Shown piece after piece: positions 1 through 8,528 of a stretch of 31,574 nucleotides of DNA; positions within the stretch are counted from its first letter, which is position 1, and each line of letters begins with the position of its first letter. Below the pieces are notes generated by a model. It was given only the letters and a program-made list of their open reading frames with translations, searched no databases and had not been told where the DNA came from. The position numbers were made by a program, and so were the translations under genes. The stretch spans positions 1 to 31,574 of the IMG/VR virus record IMGVR_UViG_3300027917_000119, one strand, 5' to 3'. This DNA is from a virus.

Positions 1-36
1 CCGCCCGCCGAGTTCTTTTTCCTCTGGAGAGATTCT
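1..36 (+). promoter_or_regulatory. Leader with ribosome binding site; possible tail of a terminator
   Basis: The first bases are a GC-rich stretch (CCGCCCGCCGAG) running into TTCTTTTT. That is what the right arm and T-tract of an intrinsic terminator would look like if the left arm lies before the window; a similar CCCGCCCAGAG-TTTCTTT arrangement is complete at 28617-28649. A TGGAG Shine-Dalgarno element follows, about 7 bases before the first ATG. The terminator reading is inference because the left arm is not visible. Confidence 0.4.
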
Positions 37-318
37 ATGACTACATCAGTCATCGACCAAGCCTTGATACCAGATGGATATTATCAGGTAACTGATCTAT
101 CGTCAGTTTGTGGTCTTGGCGGAGGCAATGGTCGAGTTGCTTTGATTCAGTGTCTCAATCAGAATATTCGATGGCGTGATGATGGCAATGATCCAACTTC
201 CAGTGTTGGTGTGAGGCTACACGCTGGTGAAAGTATCTGGTACATTGGTGATCTTCGTAAAGTGCGATTTATTGAAGAAACTGCTGGCGCTGAGTTGAAT
301 GTAAGCACATACAAATGA
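37..318 (+). CDS. Small phage structural protein (hypothetical)
   Basis: A 93-residue soluble protein with an ATG start preceded by a good TGGAG site. It has no signal peptide or membrane segment. The sequence suggests a compact beta-sandwich: a Gly-rich turn near residue 28, then the stretch LHAGESIWYIGDLRKVRFIEE near residues 61-81, which resembles small capsid- or tail-associated proteins found beside phage structural genes. Its stop overlaps the next start (ATGA), so the two are probably translationally coupled. A decoration or cement role is inference from position and size only. Confidence 0.5.
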   Translation: MTTSVIDQALIPDGYYQVTDLSSVCGLGGGNGRVALIQCLNQNIRWRDDGNDPTSSVGVRLHAGESIWYIGDLRKVRFIEETAGAELNVSTYK

Positions 319-1061
319 AAACACGTCCAATGCAGCGGCCCGAACCATTCGTGCCCACTTCAGCAGGTGGGGTCGGCCTGCTTGAGAAGCGCGAAACGGT
401 CGTCTCAACGCTGCAATTGGAACATTCAGTTTCACAGGTTGGAGACAAAAACTTATATCCAATTGATTTATTGGAACTGAATCAAGACGTTGACTGGCAT
501 AATAATCATGGAAATGATCTAGGTACTAGCACACTTAATTTAACAGATTCAGTCACACTTGTCATGGATATGACACGTAGTATTGTTGACACTTTGAGTT
601 TGTCAGATTATGCTCATGCGATATTAGATGGATACCATCCACCTGGAACTGGCAATGGAAGTGGAGACCCAGACCTTAGCAAACATATCATGCTTGCTCA
701 TGTTGACATGATAACTGGTCAGCCAGTCTATGTCTATAGCAATAACACTGTTAGTCTAGCTGGATGTAATCCTGGAGTAACAGATACTGACAAAGTAAAT
801 GTCTTCGCATTAGTTTTAACAGGAAACACCGCTGGAAATGACGTTGAAGTTCTGACGGAGGGGTCAGTTGAAAGGGCTAACTGGACTTCAATTGTAGGTA
901 CAACTTATTTGGTTCCTGGCTCTGTGTATTACTTAGATTCAACTGTAGGCACATTGTCAGTGACGGCTCCAACAACAGATACGTATGTTGTAACACGAGT
1001 TGGACGCGCCATAACCACTACCAAGATGGATATTGAAATAGGCGAAGTTGTGGTACTATGA
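315..1061 (+). CDS. Phage structural protein with LNLT repeats and a capsid-type C-terminal domain
   Basis: 248 residues in two parts. The N-terminal ~100 residues carry repeats of the type TLQLEHSV, STLNLTDSVTLV and DTLSLSDYA, the same motif that is expanded in the protein at 16014-17375. A Gly-rich linker (PPGTGNGSGDPD) follows. The C-terminal ~140 residues form a beta-rich domain with the order 'VLTEGSVERANWT... LVPGSVYYLD... VTRVGRAITTTKMDIEIGEVVVL'. This resembles C-terminal domains of phage capsid-surface or appendage proteins, as far as I recall the family. The start overlaps the previous stop (ATGA) and the stop overlaps the next start in the same way. A virion role is well supported by composition and context; the exact position in the particle is unknown. 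Confidence 0.55.
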   Translation: MKTRPMQRPEPFVPTSAGGVGLLEKRETVVSTLQLEHSVSQVGDKNLYPIDLLELNQDVDWHNNHGNDLGTSTLNLTDSVTLVMDMTRSIVDTLSLSDYAHAILDGYHPPGTGNGSGDPDLSKHIMLAHVDMITGQPVYVYSNNTVSLAGCNPGVTDTDKVNVFALVLTGNTAGNDVEVLTEGSVERANWTSIVGTTYLVPGSVYYLDSTVGTLSVTAPTTDTYVVTRVGRAITTTKMDIEIGEVVVL

Positions 1062-1315
1062 CGATAAAACTTCCACTTGTAGTTTATTCTGGTGAAGTGT
1101 CACAACTTGATCCTGCTGACACAATAAAGAATCCAGAAACAACTAATTTCACGTATAATGCTGGGCAGTTAGTTCAAATAACTACCGCCACTGGCACCAT
1201 CAATTTGACTTATGTCAGTGGCAAACTTGCTACTGTTTACAACTCTAAGACAGGAAAAACAGCAACATACACATATGTAGCTGGAAAAGTGTCTTACATC
1301 ACTATCACTCCCTGA
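1058..1315 (+). CDS. Small beta-repeat virion protein (hypothetical)
   Basis: 85 residues built of short repeating beta-strands: 'NFTYNAGQLVQITTATGTINLTYVSGKLATVYNS' followed by 'ATYTYVAGKVSYITI'. The alternation of (T/L)TYxxGKL/V resembles the YD-type repeats of secreted and phage surface proteins, but the protein is far too short to be an Rhs protein. ATGA overlap with the upstream gene suggests coupled translation. Probably a structural accessory protein; no specific function is recognised. Confidence 0.45.
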   Translation: MTIKLPLVVYSGEVSQLDPADTIKNPETTNFTYNAGQLVQITTATGTINLTYVSGKLATVYNSKTGKTATYTYVAGKVSYITITP

Positions 1316-1332
1316 AATGAGGAACTGATAAT

Positions 1333-3030
1333 ATGACAATGGTAGATGGCGACTGGACCATTGAACGGTCCACTGGAAATATTCGGTATATCGGAGACGA
1401 TCACGGTGGTGCTAGTCCAAGCTATGCCACTGTTATTGAATTTCACCGATGGCTTCAAGACTTTGCCGACCAGGAAGTAAGTTCAGGTGATGATGAACTT
1501 GATATTACAGACTTGACACCATCAGAACGATCAACTGATAACATTCTAACATTGAAGAATAATTTTCAGATTGATGATGCTGCTGCTGAACACTTGTATG
1601 ATGGGTCTATCATTCAAGGTACTGGTGGAACGGAAGTAATTTATGACGGCATCGTTAACTTTGGTGCCGCTACAGTTCAAATTCAGATCATCCAAAATGG
1701 TGCCGTTCTTTCTGATGACTGGTGGAATTTTGGCGGTGGTGGTTTGAATGCTGACTCTGACGCTGGTATCAGTCATCGTTTCATGTTAAAAGTACGCGAT
1801 GCTGGCGCTGATATTGATGGTCGTCGTCTTATTGGTATTAGTCGAACTTTTGGTTATACTTATTCTGAGTTCAAGATCAATGGCACGGCCCGTGGAAACA
1901 ACGTGTTGGCTTTGACTCAGGCCGCAGATTTGAATAACGAGACGGCAAATGCTACTGTAGCTAGTTGGACAACAATTACAAATAATACAGTAGGCTATGT
2001 TGGACTAGACGTTAATGCTGACACTACTGATGAATATTACTATTCTGAGTGGGACATTGATACAGCTAACCATGATATCAATGATTTCTACGAAAGAATG
2101 AAGTATATGACTCAAGACAGTACCCCTGAAACCCTTTATGGTATTAGTGGCGAACTGTTTCGAGGTATTACACATCAGATTGCTGTCACGCCAAATACTG
2201 TTAATAGTTGGTCTGATTATGAGCCTGTTTCATGGAACACAGGTACTGGTCAGATGCTGGCTATTGATAGCACTTCTACACCAACGAAGATGTGGATTCA
2301 GATACTTACAGGTACTGCTCCAGTAACTAGTGCTGTAATTACTGGCACAACAAGTTCGTCTACTGCTGACGCTGGAACTGTAACATCTCGTGAACCTGTT
2401 AGTACACCTTTCTGTGGAGCTTCTACTGGCTCTGCTATCATTGGTTCATATGGTCTTGGTATTCAACCATCTGATTTAACAGCCGCTGATAAGTTGACAG
2501 ACCTTTCTGGAAATGTTATCACGCCACCAAATAATGTAACATTCTCGGTATATGGTCTCTATACAGCAGAAGATCGAGTGCTTGTTACAAATGACCAAGC
2601 CACTGGTATTGATTACGATCAAATGACACTTCAAACAGCCCTTACTGGCAACAGTGAGACAACGGCCAATGTAGGTACTGGTAACATTCCTGATGACACA
2701 CCAAGTTCTGGAACTATCAGAATCGAAACCGACAGTGGCCGCTATGTAAGAGTAGCATACGATTCGTATAATACTTCTCATTTTACGTTCAATGCATCAG
2801 AGGATTTTGGAGCCGATAACGCGTCAGCTACTAACAATGTATTCATCAGCTACATTGATAAATTAGCCACTGCAAATACTGAAGCCTTTACAACAGTGTA
2901 TGATGGTGATCGCACTTTGTTCGTTCGCGTGCGTGATGGAGGGGCATCACCAATCAAGACGTTTGAAACAACTGGTACACTTGGGTCTAGTGGTGGAAGC
3001 GCAACCGCCATTCGTACGTCTGATGCGTGA
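1333..3030 (+). CDS. Phage structural protein, 565 aa, beta-rich
   Basis: 565 residues, ATG start 8 bases after a GAGGA site (a second ATG lies two codons in). The N-terminus (DGDWTIERSTGNIRYIGDDH, then an 'EFHRWLQDFAD' helix) has the style of phage virion proteins located near capsid genes. The rest is rich in Thr, Ser, Asn and Gly with repeating short beta-strands and no membrane segment, as expected for a surface-exposed virion component or adhesin. It lies in a run of co-directional structural genes. Function beyond 'virion protein' is inference. Confidence 0.55.
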   Translation: MTMVDGDWTIERSTGNIRYIGDDHGGASPSYATVIEFHRWLQDFADQEVSSGDDELDITDLTPSERSTDNILTLKNNFQIDDAAAEHLYDGSIIQGTGGTEVIYDGIVNFGAATVQIQIIQNGAVLSDDWWNFGGGGLNADSDAGISHRFMLKVRDAGADIDGRRLIGISRTFGYTYSEFKINGTARGNNVLALTQAADLNNETANATVASWTTITNNTVGYVGLDVNADTTDEYYYSEWDIDTANHDINDFYERMKYMTQDSTPETLYGISGELFRGITHQIAVTPNTVNSWSDYEPVSWNTGTGQMLAIDSTSTPTKMWIQILTGTAPVTSAVITGTTSSSTADAGTVTSREPVSTPFCGASTGSAIIGSYGLGIQPSDLTAADKLTDLSGNVITPPNNVTFSVYGLYTAEDRVLVTNDQATGIDYDQMTLQTALTGNSETTANVGTGNIPDDTPSSGTIRIETDSGRYVRVAYDSYNTSHFTFNASEDFGADNASATNNVFISYIDKLATANTEAFTTVYDGDRTLFVRVRDGGASPIKTFETTGTLGSSGGSATAIRTSDA

Positions 3031-3062
3031 TCTAATAGCTACTAACAAAGAGGGCATGTAGA

Positions 3063-5684
3063 GTGGCTCTTACGATAAATGCTTCAAGTTTAACTACCCT
3101 TACTACAGCGGACTCAGCTACAGGGTGGTCAGTAGAGAATCTAGCGGCTGGTTCTGGTATTGACACTGACCAGAATATTCAAGGAAATGGATGCTACGCT
3201 GGAAAATTGAAGAGCACAAGTTCACCAGCCAGAATCTATTACACTTTCAACAGTGTAAATATGGTAGGTCAACTTTTGCGAATTTGGTTGCGATTCACGG
3301 AATTGAGCAAGTATGAAACAACTGTAAACAATGGAATATGTATTTACATTGAAGATGGAACTGGTAATAATGGTGAATGGAATATTGGAGGCTCAGATTC
3401 TGATATTGATGAAGCCTGGAACAATTATGTAATGCCTGTTAGTGCTGAATTTGATGATGGCACTGCAAACTACACTGTTAACAGAGGAAACATTACAAAA
3501 GTCGGTGTTTCAGTCCGTATGACATCAGCACCAGCAAAAGCCGAAAATATTTTTGTTGACGCTATTCGCTATGGTCCAGGACTTACAATTACTGGCACTA
3601 ACACGCTTGAAGGAAGTGGTTTTAAGGAAATAGCTGACGCTGATAATACCACAGCTAATAAGTATGGGGTATTCACACGTAATCCTAAAACTGGTGTTTA
3701 TTCTCTTCGTGGTGAATTGATATTTGGTGACTCATCTGGAACTAGTAGTGTAAATTTCACTGACTACAAAAACTCGAAGATCGTGACTCCAAAGAACTTA
3801 AATGTTATTCCTGCCTTTGACTGGGGAATGGCTAAAATTCTAGGATCGCTTGACAATGTCAGTGGATTTACTATTGCTGGAAACAGTACAGGTACCACTG
3901 ACTTTCAACTTGGAAAAGTTGTAGGAACTGGAAATGATCGTCAAGGCATTTCAGGCGGCGTTATATTCAGTCCAATGGATCGCTTTTTCTTTGATGCTGA
4001 GACATATGCTTCAAATATTGACTCAGTTCAATTAAATGGAGTCACATTTGAAGGTGCTGGAAATATTCAACTTTCCAGTTCTAATCAATCAGTTGTCGGA
4101 TGTACATTTAGTTCCTGTGATGAAATTCAAGCAAATGATGCTGAAGTAATTAACTGTCGTGTTATTGCTCCAGCTTATCGTGGAACAGAATTAACATCAT
4201 CCCACGATCTACAATCTAGTACATATGTCGCCGGGACAGTTAATGATGTGCCAATCGAAGAATCTTGGATATACGACTACATTGCATATTACTATGAAAT
4301 GTCGGCCGTATTGAACGGAGAAGCAGGTACATCTAATATTGTAGCCAGCGGTATGAACGCAAATAATGCGTGGCAAGCATATGGATTACGAAACAAATTT
4401 GGCAAATTGACACTTAATGTAGCTGTTGCACAAGCTGGAGGTGTACTTGAATGGAGATATTGGAATGGCAGTTCATGGACTGCTCTAGATGTTCTCTATG
4501 ATGACACAACTCAATTTACTACTGTAGGTGAAAATAGTATTGAGTGGGCAATTCCAACTGATTGGACAAGACGAGCAATTGACCGTGGAAAAGAGCTGTA
4601 CTATGTGTGCGCCTATACAACAAACTGGGTATCAACTTATCCAGAATTCTATCCAAATGGAAACTCATTAGGACTTGTAATTGAAGACCATGTGCATTTT
4701 CCATCCTCTGGAAATTACACTTGTAATTATTTTGAATTTTATGGGCACCCTTCCTCACCTGGATTTCCTCAATGGCATGTGGAAAATTCAAGTGCAGCTA
4801 CTACTGCAAATAGTTATGGCACTGGAAATCAAAGTGGTAATCAAGCTCTTGGAAACGGAACGATAAATGGAGTTGGTCAATCGTTTACTGGCACTGGAAA
4901 TGATTTATCTTCTGTTAGTTTCTATTTGTCGGTGGCGGGAACACCAACAGGCAACGTAGTCGCCAAGCTGTATGACCATAGCGGCACACTTGGAACTGAT
5001 AGTATTCCAACTGGCAACGCTCTTGCTACATCTAATACATTGAATGTTGAAGACAGACTTCTAACATCTGATATTCGACTTATCAACTTTGAATTTGATG
5101 ATGGTTATACTCTTAACGCGTCAACAAATTATGTAGTGACTCTTGAGTATTCAGATGGCGATACAAGCAATTACATCAATGTTGGTACTGATATAACATC
5201 ACCAGCACACGGTGGCAATCTATCAACCTTGTCAAGCGGTACGTGGTCTGCTAATAGTTCGGCTGACACCATTTTCTATGTTTTCACAGGTGCAAAGGTA
5301 AACATCTCTGCAACTGGTGGCAACATGGGAACAAAACAAAACTCTAACGCTTCTCCTGGTGCTACAAAGATAACAAATACTGTAACAGTGACAGTGAAAG
5401 CGATTGACATTTCTGATACTTCAAATGTTGCTAACGCCAGAGTCTATCTAAAGGCATCATCTGGAGGGCCTCTTACTGAAGGAACTACAATTCTCGATCC
5501 TGCTTCACAGTTAACAGATTCTAATGGCTTGGTATCCGATAGTTTTAACTATACTGGAAATCAACCTGTTATTGGCTGGGTACGTCAGGCATCATCTGCA
5601 CCATATTATAAGGAAGCCTATTTGTCTGGAACAATTACATCTGGCGGTCTTTCAATTACAGCCCCAATGGTAAGGGATCAATAA
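3063..5684 (+). CDS. Large phage surface/appendage protein with beta-helix-like segment and carbohydrate-binding-like domains
   Basis: 873 residues from a GTG start, chosen because AAAGAGGG lies 8 bases upstream and the nearby ATG at 3056 stops at once. An N-terminal beta-sandwich-like region comes first (residues ~15-180). Residues ~310-375 look like parallel beta-helix rungs (IDSVQLNGVTFEGAG, NIQLSSSNQSVVGCTF, EIQANDAEVINCRVI). Residues ~600-745 resemble an extracellular module found in phage and secreted proteins (GQSFTGTGNDLSSVSFYL, PTGNVVAKLYD, YVVTLEYSDGDTSNY). The last ~100 residues look like an Ig/carboxypeptidase-regulatory-type fold (TVTVKAIDISDTSNVANARVYL). This architecture suits a receptor-binding or virion-surface adhesin. 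Domain names are from pattern recognition, not a search. Confidence 0.55.
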   Translation: MALTINASSLTTLTTADSATGWSVENLAAGSGIDTDQNIQGNGCYAGKLKSTSSPARIYYTFNSVNMVGQLLRIWLRFTELSKYETTVNNGICIYIEDGTGNNGEWNIGGSDSDIDEAWNNYVMPVSAEFDDGTANYTVNRGNITKVGVSVRMTSAPAKAENIFVDAIRYGPGLTITGTNTLEGSGFKEIADADNTTANKYGVFTRNPKTGVYSLRGELIFGDSSGTSSVNFTDYKNSKIVTPKNLNVIPAFDWGMAKILGSLDNVSGFTIAGNSTGTTDFQLGKVVGTGNDRQGISGGVIFSPMDRFFFDAETYASNIDSVQLNGVTFEGAGNIQLSSSNQSVVGCTFSSCDEIQANDAEVINCRVIAPAYRGTELTSSHDLQSSTYVAGTVNDVPIEESWIYDYIAYYYEMSAVLNGEAGTSNIVASGMNANNAWQAYGLRNKFGKLTLNVAVAQAGGVLEWRYWNGSSWTALDVLYDDTTQFTTVGENSIEWAIPTDWTRRAIDRGKELYYVCAYTTNWVSTYPEFYPNGNSLGLVIEDHVHFPSSGNYTCNYFEFYGHPSSPGFPQWHVENSSAATTANSYGTGNQSGNQALGNGTINGVGQSFTGTGNDLSSVSFYLSVAGTPTGNVVAKLYDHSGTLGTDSIPTGNALATSNTLNVEDRLLTSDIRLINFEFDDGYTLNASTNYVVTLEYSDGDTSNYINVGTDITSPAHGGNLSTLSSGTWSANSSADTIFYVFTGAKVNISATGGNMGTKQNSNASPGATKITNTVTVTVKAIDISDTSNVANARVYLKASSGGPLTEGTTILDPASQLTDSNGLVSDSFNYTGNQPVIGWVRQASSAPYYKEAYLSGTITSGGLSITAPMVRDQ

Positions 5685-5890
5685 TGAGCAAGGAAATCAA
5701 CGAAAAGAACGCCCTGGCTATTGCTGACACTTTAGTTCATCATGGAAAAGTGATGAAAGAGTTGTTTACAAAAATTGACCAATTGGAACATCGTCTGAAT
5801 ACAATGCAAGCTGCTGTCCAGGAAAATCGACAGCTCATTATAACTGCTTTACAGCAACGATATGGTCACGGGCCTACACAACAAGTTTGA
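5684..5890 (+). CDS. Small coiled-coil protein (hypothetical)
   Basis: 68 residues, mostly helical, with heptad-like hydrophobic spacing from about residue 25 to 55 (ELFTKIDQLEHRLNTMQAAV). No membrane segment and no cysteine. The start overlaps the stop of the large surface protein (TAATG), so it is probably coupled to it. It could be a trimerisation or assembly helper for the neighbouring virion protein; that is inference. Confidence 0.45.
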   Translation: MSKEINEKNALAIADTLVHHGKVMKELFTKIDQLEHRLNTMQAAVQENRQLIITALQQRYGHGPTQQV

Positions 5891-5898
5891 GGTGTTAA

Positions 5899-6396
5899 AT
5901 GGCCATCACAATAAATTGCACTACAAAAGAAATCCAGATACCAAAGGCAGATTTGACCTTTATAACTGGAAATCTCTACGAGCTGGATGTGGGGGCATTA
6001 AAAACTGAACTTGGCTCACTCATGGATGATGAAGATCATATCTATTGCGACGATCCATTTAGACATAATACGGAGGTTACTGTAGCTGGTACAACATTTG
6101 CCAGAACAGTTGAAATAATCAATGGTTACAATGTGACTTTTGAAGATGGCGCCTATTCAGTTAGACTAACAGGTGCGAACAATAATGTGTTTGATGCCGA
6201 GAGTGGAATTCTTAATCGTAATCAAGTTCAGATTATTGCTCAAAACTCAGCAGGTTTAATAAACACTGGTAAACCGTTAAGCGCGCAGGAAGTTAGAGAC
6301 TCTATGGAATTGGAAGCCACCAGTGGAGCAGATTCAATTGACACGAAGCTGGACAACAATATTGCTGTATCGGCTGCTGGAATGATGGGACTGTAA
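5899..6396 (+). CDS. Phage structural/tail-associated protein
   Basis: 165 residues, beta-rich, with the central signature 'TVEIINGYNVTFEDGAYSVRLTGANNN' followed by 'NQVQIIAQNSAGLI'. This pattern is familiar from virion proteins encoded near baseplate or fibre genes in many phages. The C-terminus is helical (QEVRDSMELEA...) and ends 'NNIAVSAAGMMGL'. It sits 8 bases after the preceding stop with GAGGTG as its ribosome binding site. A virion role is likely; the precise one is not resolved. Confidence 0.5.
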   Translation: MAITINCTTKEIQIPKADLTFITGNLYELDVGALKTELGSLMDDEDHIYCDDPFRHNTEVTVAGTTFARTVEIINGYNVTFEDGAYSVRLTGANNNVFDAESGILNRNQVQIIAQNSAGLINTGKPLSAQEVRDSMELEATSGADSIDTKLDNNIAVSAAGMMGL

Positions 6397-6398
6397 CA

Positions 6399-6677
6399 AT
6401 GGATTATATTGAACTGTTCAAGGAATTTGGCCCTCTTATTGGCATCGTGCTGTTCTTTATCTGGCGTGACTGGAAACGAGAAGACAAACTGGTCGAGCGC
6501 GTAGAGACTCTTGAGAAATATCAGCAGGAAACACTAGCTGCTCTTGCGAAAGAATGCATTACTGTAATTGCTGCTAATACTCAGCAGAATAAGTGGGTAT
6601 CTACTCTCATTCAGTCATGTCATGCTGGACGTGGAATTGTTTGTAACCCACAGGCGAAAGACAATGGCGAGACCTAA
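6399..6677 (+). CDS. Small single-TM protein with coiled coil (holin-like?)
   Basis: 92 residues. One hydrophobic segment near residues 10-22 (FGPLIGIVLFFIW) is followed at once by a basic/charged turn (RDWKREDK) and a heptad-patterned helix to about residue 50. The C-terminal part has two cysteines. An N-terminal TM followed by a charged amphipathic helix is seen in small phage holin-like or haemolysin XhlA/BhlA-type proteins, but no endolysin gene lies next to it, so a tail or connector membrane accessory is also possible. It overlaps the next gene by 14 bases. Confidence 0.4.
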   Translation: MDYIELFKEFGPLIGIVLFFIWRDWKREDKLVERVETLEKYQQETLAALAKECITVIAANTQQNKWVSTLIQSCHAGRGIVCNPQAKDNGET

Positions 6678-7176
6678 TTACAATCTCATCAAATTCATCC
6701 GTACAAGTATTCGGATGATGAAGAAAGAGTATGGTGGAGAGATTACAGTGTATCAGTTGGGTACTACAACTACCAACTATGACACTGGAATAAAATCACA
6801 TAACCATACGTCAACATACATACGACGAGCAGTTGTCCTACCATCAAAAATGATGAGGGAAGTTACTCAGACTATCTCTCTTATCTCATCCAATAAGAAA
6901 ATAGTTCAGGGAGGATCGTATGATGTTGGAACTAGATGGTTCATTATAGATAGAAAAGATGTGCCAGTCACTTTTTTACCAGATGAAGACGATTGGATTG
7001 TCTATGATGGTGCTCGATATAGTCTCATAGAGATAGATGAGTTCGAGTATCACACAGCATGGATGATTAAAGCAAAACGAATTGACGGAGAAGCTCCAGT
7101 TCGACAAGATCACTATGTAAAAGCGAACGGATATCTTCTCGATTTGACACAGACCGTCTCAGTGGCGGTTGAATAA
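6664..7176 (+). CDS. Head-tail connector / head completion protein
   Basis: 170 residues from the ATG at 6664, inside the end of the preceding gene. A longer open frame from 6568 exists but its extra residues overlap the upstream gene and have no ribosome site. The protein is beta-rich with the order 'ITVYQLGTTTTNYDTG', 'VLPSKMM', 'VGTRWFIIDRKDVP' and 'IVYDGARYSLIEIDEFEYHTAWMIKAKRI'. This is the layout of small head-closure adaptors that join the portal ring to the tail (HK97/SPP1 gp16-type): short SH3-like barrels with a nominal 'dIVvydGkrYsI' strand. Its place just before the terminator and tube genes supports this. Confidence 0.6.
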   Translation: MARPNYNLIKFIRTSIRMMKKEYGGEITVYQLGTTTTNYDTGIKSHNHTSTYIRRAVVLPSKMMREVTQTISLISSNKKIVQGGSYDVGTRWFIIDRKDVPVTFLPDEDDWIVYDGARYSLIEIDEFEYHTAWMIKAKRIDGEAPVRQDHYVKANGYLLDLTQTVSVAVE

Positions 7177-7190
7177 CCGGAGGCCAGACA

Positions 7191-7673
7191 GTGGACGAAA
7201 ACCTCGCGCGGTGGACTTTTCAATCCATTGTTAAACACTTTGTTGACACGGCCAATGGGCTTAGTTTACCGTACTTCGTGGAAGGTATCGACGAACGATC
7301 TGACGCGGATATGCGGGCGAACCATGTTGAACTCCGAATCACCGGCCCAGAAGTTAAGGAAATAAGTAACGGGTACTATCATGTTTCGGCAGTAATTAAC
7401 TTTTTATTCACTGAGCAGATGGATATAGACGGTGCGGACGCCTATACTATTCAGCGATGGGTTGGAAAGTTTGCTTCTGATATGATGGAACCAGTTCCTA
7501 TTTATCGTCTTGGCACTGGAGCAGATGATGACCAATCTCTTGTTGGTTGTCTCAGGGTGGACAAGGGGAAGAACGAGAAGGTTCGGATATTTCACTTCGG
7601 CCAAGTAAAGCCAGACACGAGGGAAAGGCTGGCCGTTTGTGATGCCGTTTTCAGTATGGAATTGCATAACTAA
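7191..7673 (+). CDS. Tail terminator / tail completion protein
   Basis: 160 residues from a GTG start with a CCGGAGG ribosome site at 7177-7183. Alpha/beta protein with an N-terminal helix (ENLARWTFQSIVKHFVD), a strand-rich core (HVELRITGPEVKEIS, YYHVSAVINFLFTE) and a C-terminal strand (AVCDAVFSMELHN). Size, order and location directly before the tail tube gene fit the tail terminator that caps the tube at the head end (lambda gpU-like position). Assignment rests on synteny and fold-like pattern. Confidence 0.55.
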   Translation: MDENLARWTFQSIVKHFVDTANGLSLPYFVEGIDERSDADMRANHVELRITGPEVKEISNGYYHVSAVINFLFTEQMDIDGADAYTIQRWVGKFASDMMEPVPIYRLGTGADDDQSLVGCLRVDKGKNEKVRIFHFGQVKPDTRERLAVCDAVFSMELHN

Positions 7674-7696
7674 CCTCTTGCAGGAGTAAAATACTC

Positions 7697-8452
7697 ATGG
7701 CACGAATTGAATTGCGTGACGTGACCATTTATCTTCAGGACGGTCTCGCTGGGACTGCTACGCTGACAGCAAATGGTACGCAGAACGACACTACAATCAA
7801 CATCAATACTGTCGTGCTGAACACTACAACCACTAACTTGGTGCCTGTTGGTGCTCGGCTCTATTTGGCTGGTGAAACAGCAAATACTGTTCACACGGTA
7901 ACTGCTCGTGATCCTGCTGGCTCTGGTCCCACTACTTGCGTTACCATTACACCTGCCCTTGGTGCTGGTTCGTATAATAGTGGCAACAGTGAAAATGCTG
8001 TTACCTTTATCAATCAGCGACTCGAAGTCAATATTGGCGAAGGTAATATGACCTGGACCGAGACTAAAGAGTACGAATACCTTCGTGATCGTGGCAATCT
8101 TGACACGGTTAAGGAAGGCGACGAACAACCTGTGAGCTTGTCGCTTGAGTTCGTCTATGAATATGTACGAACACAGTCTGGCAAAACCATCACTCCGGTT
8201 GATGCCATTAAGCAGTTGGGCGAAGCATCCGAGTGGGTGTCTAGTTCTAGTGACCTGTGCGAGCCGTACTCTATTGACATTCTCGCAAAGCACTGTGTTC
8301 CTTGTGGTACGGATTATGACGAAGATATTCTCTTTGTGGACTTCCGCTGGGAGACACTTGATTACGATTTGCAGGCAGCAACTATTGCTGTTTCTGGTCA
8401 GTGCAATGTAAGTGCTCCAACAATTACACGTTCAGATGACACTGAATGCTGA
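7697..8452 (+). CDS. Major tail tube protein
   Basis: 251 residues, AGGAGT ribosome site 11 bases before the ATG. Starts 'MARIELRDVTIYLQDG', then a Thr-rich beta domain (residues ~20-110), then the tube-like core 'FINQRLEVNIGEGNMTWTETKEYEYLRDRGNL... LSLEFVYEYV' and 'EDILFVDFRWETLDYDLQAATIAVSGQCNVS'. Tail tube subunits typically have this alternating strand layout ending with a late strand. Four cysteines cluster near residues 190-235 (LC, HCVPC, QCN), which is unusual. The gene is followed immediately by a strong hairpin terminator, as expected for a highly expressed virion gene. Confidence 0.65.
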   Translation: MARIELRDVTIYLQDGLAGTATLTANGTQNDTTININTVVLNTTTTNLVPVGARLYLAGETANTVHTVTARDPAGSGPTTCVTITPALGAGSYNSGNSENAVTFINQRLEVNIGEGNMTWTETKEYEYLRDRGNLDTVKEGDEQPVSLSLEFVYEYVRTQSGKTITPVDAIKQLGEASEWVSSSSDLCEPYSIDILAKHCVPCGTDYDEDILFVDFRWETLDYDLQAATIAVSGQCNVSAPTITRSDDTEC

Positions 8453-8464
8453 TCTAATTAGTAT

Positions 8465-8507
8465 GCGCAGGGGGACATAATCTGTCCCCCTGTGCACACC
8501 TCTTTTC
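8465..8507 (+). terminator. Intrinsic terminator after the tail tube gene
   Basis: A perfect 10-bp stem CAGGGGGACA / TGTCCCCCTG (8468-8477 and 8483-8492) with the loop TAATC, extendable to 13 pairs with one G-T pair. A pyrimidine-rich tract (ACACCTCTTTT) follows. It separates the tube gene from the chaperone genes and probably lowers read-through into them. Confidence 0.7.
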
Positions 8508-8528
8508 CTACGCCTACTGGAGAAAAAC

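Noticed and set aside
7670-8293. 207-residue minus-strand ORF opposite the tail tube gene
   Set aside because: Shadow of the strongly supported tail tube gene, with no ribosome site and no recognisable domain.
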